Shown here one piece after another: positions 59,952 to 64,000 of a stretch of DNA of 64,000 nucleotides. The position numbers and the translations under genes were made by a program. This DNA is from CAWDPQ01 sp049642465. Lineage in GTDB: Bacteria > Acidobacteriota > Vicinamibacteria > Vicinamibacterales > 2-12-FULL-66-21. The first letter of the stretch is position 1. Each line of letters opens with the position of its first letter. The DNA lies in assembly GCA_049642465.1 (NCBI GenBank), contig JBAROV010000208.1, positions 1 to 64,000 on the forward strand, in the 5' to 3' direction. The notes beneath the pieces are model-generated. The model had not been told where the DNA came from and made no database searches. It saw only the letters and a list, made by a program, of their open reading frames with translations.

Positions 59952-60851
59952 GTGCATTCCCTGAGGATCGTCTGCCCCGTGGATTTTTCGGACTGTTCAC
60001 GGCGGGCGTTACGCTATGCGGGCGCGCTCGCCGCCCACTTCTGCACACGACTCTCCGTTGTGCACGTCGCGGATCCCTTTCTCGCTGGCGCGGTGGTCGT
60101 TCACGAACTGGCTGGTGATGGGCAGGATGAACTGCGGCAGTTCGTGAAAGACAACCTGCGACCGGCACCTCCCGCAGGATTCGAGCCGGACGTCACGTTG
60201 GCGGTGGGATCCCCGGCACGTGAGATCGTCAGCTTTGCCGATGCGCACGGCGCCGATCTCATCGTCATGGGCACGCACGGCTACACCGGCGCGCGAAAGA
60301 CGTATTTCGGCTCGACTGCCGAACATGTGCTGCGACAGTCGCGCGTACCCGTGCTGACGGTACCCCTCGCCACGACCCGCGAGGCAGACATCGTCGCTCC
60401 GCTCATCAGTTCTGGTCCGGTGATCGCTCCGGTTGATTTCAGCGCCGAGAGCTATGCCGCCGCGCACGCGGCCTCCGGGCTGGCGCGGGCGCTCGACTTG
60501 CCGCTCGTCCTTCTGCACGTGGAAGAACCCACGGCGATTCCGGACGCGGACAACATGCTGAAAGGTCTCGCGAAAGGCCTGACGCACTACATCCCGATAG
60601 AGGCGCGCATCGTGCGCGGAAATCCGGGCAACGAAATCGCCAGAGTGGCGCGCGACGAGCACGCGAGCGTCGTGGTGTTGAGCCTGGCAAAAAGCGCTCA
60701 CCACTCGAGGAACCTGCCGGGATCTGTCGCGTACAGCGTGTTGTGCCAGGCGGCCGCACCTATCCTGGCGCTGCCGGCCACGGAGTCCGGCCACATCTTC
60801 ATCACTCATCTGCGCGAGGAGGTCGCGCTGGGCTCAGTGGGGCAGGTCTGA
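59952..60851 (+). CDS. Universal stress protein, two tandem domains
   Basis: A 299-residue tandem USP. Domain one (about 3-145) starts RIVCPVDFSDCS and has the ATP signature GTHGYTGARKTYFGST. Domain two (from about 157, GPVIAPVDFS) lacks a clean G-x2-G loop. It is related to the protein at 15959-16906. The GTG start follows AGGAGG by 4 bases. Upstream is a sigma-54-type promoter with inverted repeats. The last 18 bases overlap the convergent hypothetical gene. Confidence 0.88.
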   Translation: MHSLRIVCPVDFSDCSRRALRYAGALAAHFCTRLSVVHVADPFLAGAVVVHELAGDGQDELRQFVKDNLRPAPPAGFEPDVTLAVGSPAREIVSFADAHGADLIVMGTHGYTGARKTYFGSTAEHVLRQSRVPVLTVPLATTREADIVAPLISSGPVIAPVDFSAESYAAAHAASGLARALDLPLVLLHVEEPTAIPDADNMLKGLAKGLTHYIPIEARIVRGNPGNEIARVARDEHASVVVLSLAKSAHHSRNLPGSVAYSVLCQAAAPILALPATESGHIFITHLREEVALGSVGQV

Positions 60852-61865
60852 TTCGAGGGCGGACCGCGTCGCGGTGAGGATCTTGCGCATCGCCTCGCGA
60901 CTCCGCCCCTGTACGGTCCCGCGCACCAGACGCCGCAGGAATCCGCTCAGCGACCGGGTTCGCGCCCGGTTGACCGCGATCATGTAAAACCCCTCGTGGG
61001 ACGCATCGCCGGCATCGACGGCGATTGTCAGCCCGAGCGCGGCATCCAGATAGTGATCGGCATACACCTGGTTGGTCGCGATAAGAACGGCATCACGCAC
61101 CGGGAAAATGACCTGGTGGGAAATCCGAAACACCGGCCGCACGCCAAAGTCTTCCTTGCTCCAGTACATGGTTTGCTGACTGCCGGATGGACCCGTCGGA
61201 CCGAACTGCTGCAGGTATCGATAAAAATCCGCGGAGAAGCGGTGCACGAAATCAAATTTCGCGGCGAGTACGGAGAGCTCGGCGGCCACGTTCAGCGGAT
61301 CAACCTTGTTGGTGTACACCGGCAGTGCCGGGCGGCCGTCGCGAACGTAGGCGGCCGCGTGGGCCGCCAGCACCTCACGCCACGTGCTGGCCGAGCGATC
61401 GCGCCAGTCGGCCGCACGCCAATCGACGGTCCGATGGAACCGCGCGATGTCGTCGGCGCTCAGGCGAACGCGGCACTCGCCGGGCCGGCAGTCTCGAAGA
61501 TCGAGGTTGTACAGCTCGAAGGGGGCACGCGCCAGGTCTGCTGCGTCCGGCGGGTTGTCGAATCGGCCCACGTCCAGCACGACCGCACTACGTTTCAGAT
61601 GCTCGATGTCGCGGACGCGCACCACGAGTCGATCCCGCTGTCCCTTGATGCGAACGGCACCGGCAACCGCGATCTCGCGGGTATCCGTCTCCACGACCTT
61701 TGCGACCGCCACGCCGCGCTCGATATTGGTCCAATCCTCGTCGGTAAAGCCGGCCACGTCCCTGAGCAGAGCCCGAACGTCGACAGCTGACCGCGGCTCC
61801 GCCCCGAGCGTGACCGCGACCAGGCAGACGAGGAGCACCCCGCCGTGCGCAACTGTCCTGGGCAT
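60834..61865 (-). CDS. Exported hypothetical protein
   Basis: A 343-residue protein with a signal peptide (about 1-23). No family recognised. Two Cys (CRPGEC near 127) might form a disulphide, and the middle has a helix-rich stretch and a HRFSADFYRYLQQF run. ATG 61865 is used, with a GTG at 61871 possible. It overlaps the USP gene at the 3' end and lies 31 bases downstream of the small coiled-coil gene on the same strand. Confidence 0.65.
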   Translation of the reverse strand: MPRTVAHGGVLLVCLVAVTLGAEPRSAVDVRALLRDVAGFTDEDWTNIERGVAVAKVVETDTREIAVAGAVRIKGQRDRLVVRVRDIEHLKRSAVVLDVGRFDNPPDAADLARAPFELYNLDLRDCRPGECRVRLSADDIARFHRTVDWRAADWRDRSASTWREVLAAHAAAYVRDGRPALPVYTNKVDPLNVAAELSVLAAKFDFVHRFSADFYRYLQQFGPTGPSGSQQTMYWSKEDFGVRPVFRISHQVIFPVRDAVLIATNQVYADHYLDAALGLTIAVDAGDASHEGFYMIAVNRARTRSLSGFLRRLVRGTVQGRSREAMRKILTATRSALESDLPH

Positions 61866-61896
61866 GCGCACAGTCTAAAGGGTTGTCGTCACCGCC

Positions 61897-62151
61897 TCAA
61901 CGCCGAGCCGATTGGCCGACCGTCTCCTCTTGCCGGCGGTCCCTAGTCCCTCTCGGTCGCGCCCGGCGGTCGGCGTTCTGCCGGCGTTCGGTCAGGAGGC
62001 TGGCATTGAGCCGTTCGGCCAGGGCGCCAAAGGTTCGAGACGCATCCCGAAGCAACGTGTTTTCCCGTTTGAGTTGGTCTACCTGGTGTTCGCAATCCTG
62101 GAGGGCCGCGACGATCTCGTCGGGGCCTTCGGTGGTGTCATCCTGGCTCAT
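61897..62151 (-). CDS. Small coiled-coil protein
   Basis: An 84-residue protein. A coiled-coil-like heptad pattern runs from about 12 to 45 (DEIVAALQDCEHQVDQLKRE), then a basic tail (RRARPRGTRDRR). The ATG at 62151 follows GGGAGGA. No known family. It precedes the exported hypothetical by 31 bases and may be co-transcribed. A nucleic-acid or protein-binding role would fit the basic tail but is a guess. Confidence 0.6.
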   Translation of the reverse strand: MSQDDTTEGPDEIVAALQDCEHQVDQLKRENTLLRDASRTFGALAERLNASLLTERRQNADRRARPRGTRDRRQEETVGQSARR

Positions 62152-62268
62152 CGTCCTCCCTCTCGCAGTGACCTGGTCGCGCGCGGGCGCGACAGCATCG
62201 GCCCAGCTTTCGAGGCTCAGCAAGATGTTCGCCAACCGCGCACACAGTGTGCGACGGCTCCGTTCAGC

Positions 62269-62298
62269 TTGACTGATCCAGTTCTGCGAGCGTAAAGT
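62269..62298 (+). promoter_or_regulatory. Possible sigma-70-type promoter
   Basis: TTGACT, 18-bp spacer, TAAAGT, 60 bases before the GTG of the small gene at 62358. Confidence 0.35.
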
Positions 62299-62357
62299 GC
62301 GGGCGAAATTCCCCTCAACCGAATAGACGGCTGGCGCGAAGAAGGGCGCGTCGAAGT

Positions 62358-62603
62358 GTGACTGCATTCTCCACGCAACCGGGTGGGCGACTGCTCTGGT
62401 GTCTCCGGCGCCGAAAAAGCGACGTGCGTTGCCTGATCTTTCCCGGCGCCATGCCCATCGAGATTCAAGTTCTCCAGGATCGCGACATCGTCCTGACGGA
62501 GCTTTTTCAGGAAGAGTGGCTCGCGATCGACTGGGCCCGCGTGTATGGGGAGCGCTTGAAGGCGCAGGGGTGGCGGGAGTCCCCTGAGGCCGAACCGTCC
62601 TAG
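62358..62603 (+). CDS. Small hypothetical protein
   Basis: An 81-residue protein with GTG start. The pattern LLWCLRRRKSDVRCLIFPGA, then VLQDRDIVLTELFQEEWLAIDWARVYGERLKAQGW, looks like a conserved small alpha/beta protein (two strands, then helices). I do not recognise a named family. It is divergent from the coiled-coil gene and 85 bases before the VWFA gene. Confidence 0.6.
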   Translation: MTAFSTQPGGRLLWCLRRRKSDVRCLIFPGAMPIEIQVLQDRDIVLTELFQEEWLAIDWARVYGERLKAQGWRESPEAEPS

Positions 62604-62688
62604 CTCTGCCATTGCAGTTCTTTGCGGGGCGTACGAATCGATGCATTAGACTCGTGACGATCTGCCTGCTGTTTCGGTTGAGAACGGG

Positions 62689-64000
62689 ATGAGACGACTT
62701 ACGTCATTCGTGGTTTCCTTGGGGTTACTCCTCTCTATTGCTGTTGCAGCCGGTCAAGAGCAGGCACCTGCTAGCCAAGACCCTGCGAAATCGCCGTCCA
62801 GCACCCAACAGCCGCCGGTCTTCCGCACAGAGGCGAATTTCGTCCGCGTTGATGCGTATCCGACAAAGGACGGCCGTCCGGTCCAGGGACTCACCGCGGC
62901 GGACTTCGAGATTTTCGAGGACGGCGCGCCGCAGAAGATCGTCTCCTTCGAACACGTACGCATCAGCACAGGGACGGCTCCTGATGCCCGGATCGAGCCG
63001 AATTCGGTGCGAGAAGCCGAACGGATGGCGGCCAACCCGCGCAACCGCGTCTTCGTCGTGTATCTGGACGTGCCGCATGTTCAGGTGGAGGGGTCTCATC
63101 ACATTAAAGAACCGTTGATCCGTCTCCTGAGCCGGATGATGGGCCCTGACGATCTGGTCGCCGTCATGACGCCGCTGATGTCTTCAACGCACATCACGTT
63201 CGGCCGCAAAACCGATGTCATCGAGCAGCAGCTCCGTGAGAATTGGCCGTGGGGCATGCGCGAACGTCTCGTGCCGATGGACGACCACGAGACCCAGTAC
63301 GAGCTGTGTTATGCCTTCGATCAGGAGATTCTCGCGGAAATGAAGGCTCGCCGTCGTGAGCGCCTCGTGCTCGAGTCCCTGCACGAGATGGTTCAGTACC
63401 TCGCCGGAATACGCGAGGAACGCAAGGCAATCATCGTCGTCACCGAGGGCTGGCAGCTTTACACCCCGAACCCTTCCTTGATGAAGATGGGAAGCGACCA
63501 ACGTGTTCCCGGTGAGGACCGTATCGGTGTCGGGCCCGATGGCAGGCTCCGCCGTAACCCGGCCACCACGCGAACGGAAAACATTTCGTCCAAGTACGAG
63601 TGCGACACCGAGCGCGTGACGCTCGCATCGATAGACGATGAGCGATACTTCCGCGAGTTTTTGGACGTCGCCAACAAGGCGAACGCCAGTTTTTATCCGA
63701 TCGATCCGCGCGGTCTCCCGGTGTTCGACGACAGCATGGGACCGGGGCGGCCGCTGACGCCTGTCGCGAGTCAGGCACGCTTGAAGTACAAGCTGGAGAA
63801 CCTCAGGACCCTTGCGGACAACACCGACGGCCTCGCGATTCTGAACAACAACGATCTCGACAAGGGGATGAAGCGGATTTCCGACGATCTGACGTCGTAC
63901 TATCTCCTTGGCTATTACTCCGGCAATACGAAGCTCGATGGCGGTTTCCGCAGACTGCAAGTACGCGTGAAGAGTCCGGGCGTTTCAGTGCGAGCGCGGC
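62689..64000 (+). CDS. VWFA-related acidobacterial-domain protein (3' end outside the window)
   Basis: At least 437 residues, running off the right edge without a stop. Signal peptide about 1-22 (ending AAAGQ), then the N-terminal part typical of these proteins (VDAYPTKDGRPVQGLTAADFEIFEDG), then a VWFA domain with RVFVVYLDVPH as the first strand. YLLGYYSGNTKLDGGFRRLQV near 415 is the usual C-terminal hallmark. This family (TIGR03436 type) is largely limited to Acidobacteriota and exported. ATG 62689 is used, with a weak ribosome site. Confidence 0.9.
   Translation, partial: MRRLTSFVVSLGLLLSIAVAAGQEQAPASQDPAKSPSSTQQPPVFRTEANFVRVDAYPTKDGRPVQGLTAADFEIFEDGAPQKIVSFEHVRISTGTAPDARIEPNSVREAERMAANPRNRVFVVYLDVPHVQVEGSHHIKEPLIRLLSRMMGPDDLVAVMTPLMSSTHITFGRKTDVIEQQLRENWPWGMRERLVPMDDHETQYELCYAFDQEILAEMKARRRERLVLESLHEMVQYLAGIREERKAIIVVTEGWQLYTPNPSLMKMGSDQRVPGEDRIGVGPDGRLRRNPATTRTENISSKYECDTERVTLASIDDERYFREFLDVANKANASFYPIDPRGLPVFDDSMGPGRPLTPVASQARLKYKLENLRTLADNTDGLAILNNNDLDKGMKRISDDLTSYYLLGYYSGNTKLDGGFRRLQVRVKSPGVSVRAR

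Overview
The window comes from a GC-rich bacterial chromosome and most likely from an Acidobacteriota of the Vicinamibacteria type. The evidence is a VWFA-related acidobacterial-domain protein at the right edge, a duplicated ADOP-type ABC permease, a CRTAC1/FG-GAP-TPR protein, and many multiheme cytochromes. The taxonomic call is inference. I saw no tRNA, rRNA, CRISPR array, insertion sequence or prophage gene.

Layout. (1) 1-7.2 kb holds a GNAT/ADP-forming acyl-CoA synthetase fusion, a triple-SRPBCC protein, a methyltransferase, a cupin, a zinc alcohol dehydrogenase and a 70-residue winged-helix-like protein. (2) 7.3-14.3 kb (minus strand) is a nitrate-reduction operon. In transcription order it encodes a DUF3365 haem protein, a universal stress protein (USP), a NarK-like transporter fused to a NarI-like haem membrane domain, a NasC-type molybdoenzyme, a four-cluster ferredoxin, a Rieske protein and a small membrane protein. 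(3) 14.5-17.7 kb carries signalling genes: a PAS histidine kinase, a two-domain USP, a second winged-helix paralogue and a lone receiver. (4) 17.9-23.2 kb encodes a GltD-type NAD(P)H:ferredoxin oxidoreductase and pyruvate:ferredoxin oxidoreductase. (5) 23.2-39.4 kb (minus strand) is a respiratory block. It has a decahaem cytochrome plus MtrB/PioB porin, two quinol-cytochrome modules (tetrahaem c, Tat-exported ferredoxin, NrfD) with feoBA between them, and then further cytochromes. (6) 39.6-46.1 kb holds two sigma-54 activators, hemN-hemH-hemY and an NFU iron-sulphur protein. (7) 46.3-52.5 kb is mostly housekeeping or envelope genes plus a third winged-helix paralogue. (8) 52.5-59.3 kb has an NtrC-type activator and a second electron conduit: cytochrome c, NapC/NirT-like cytochrome, decahaem cytochrome and porin. 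(9) The rest holds an FMN-type protein, a USP, hypothetical proteins and the VWFA gene cut by the window edge.

How it works together. I count 40 canonical CxxCH motifs and two atypical ones in nine proteins. Quinol-oxidising modules and a NapC-like cytochrome could pass electrons to periplasmic cytochromes and then to two outer-membrane porin-cytochrome conduits, that is, extracellular electron transfer. Iron uptake (feoBA), the last haem-synthesis steps (hemN, hemH, hemY) and iron-sulphur supply (NFU) lie in the same block.

Regulation. About a dozen transcription units are preceded by sequences fitting the sigma-54 GG-N10-GC promoter. Most have an inverted repeat about 70-140 bp upstream of the predicted start. 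Five full or near-full copies, plus shorter and half copies, share the core TGCCGGAAATCCGGCA. Two of the three sigma-54 activators have no N-terminal sensor domain. Instead they carry a cysteine cluster between the AAA+ and DNA-binding domains, and their recognition helices are nearly identical. I propose one redox- or iron-responsive sigma-54 regulon that builds an extracellular/nitrate respiration island together with its own haem supply.
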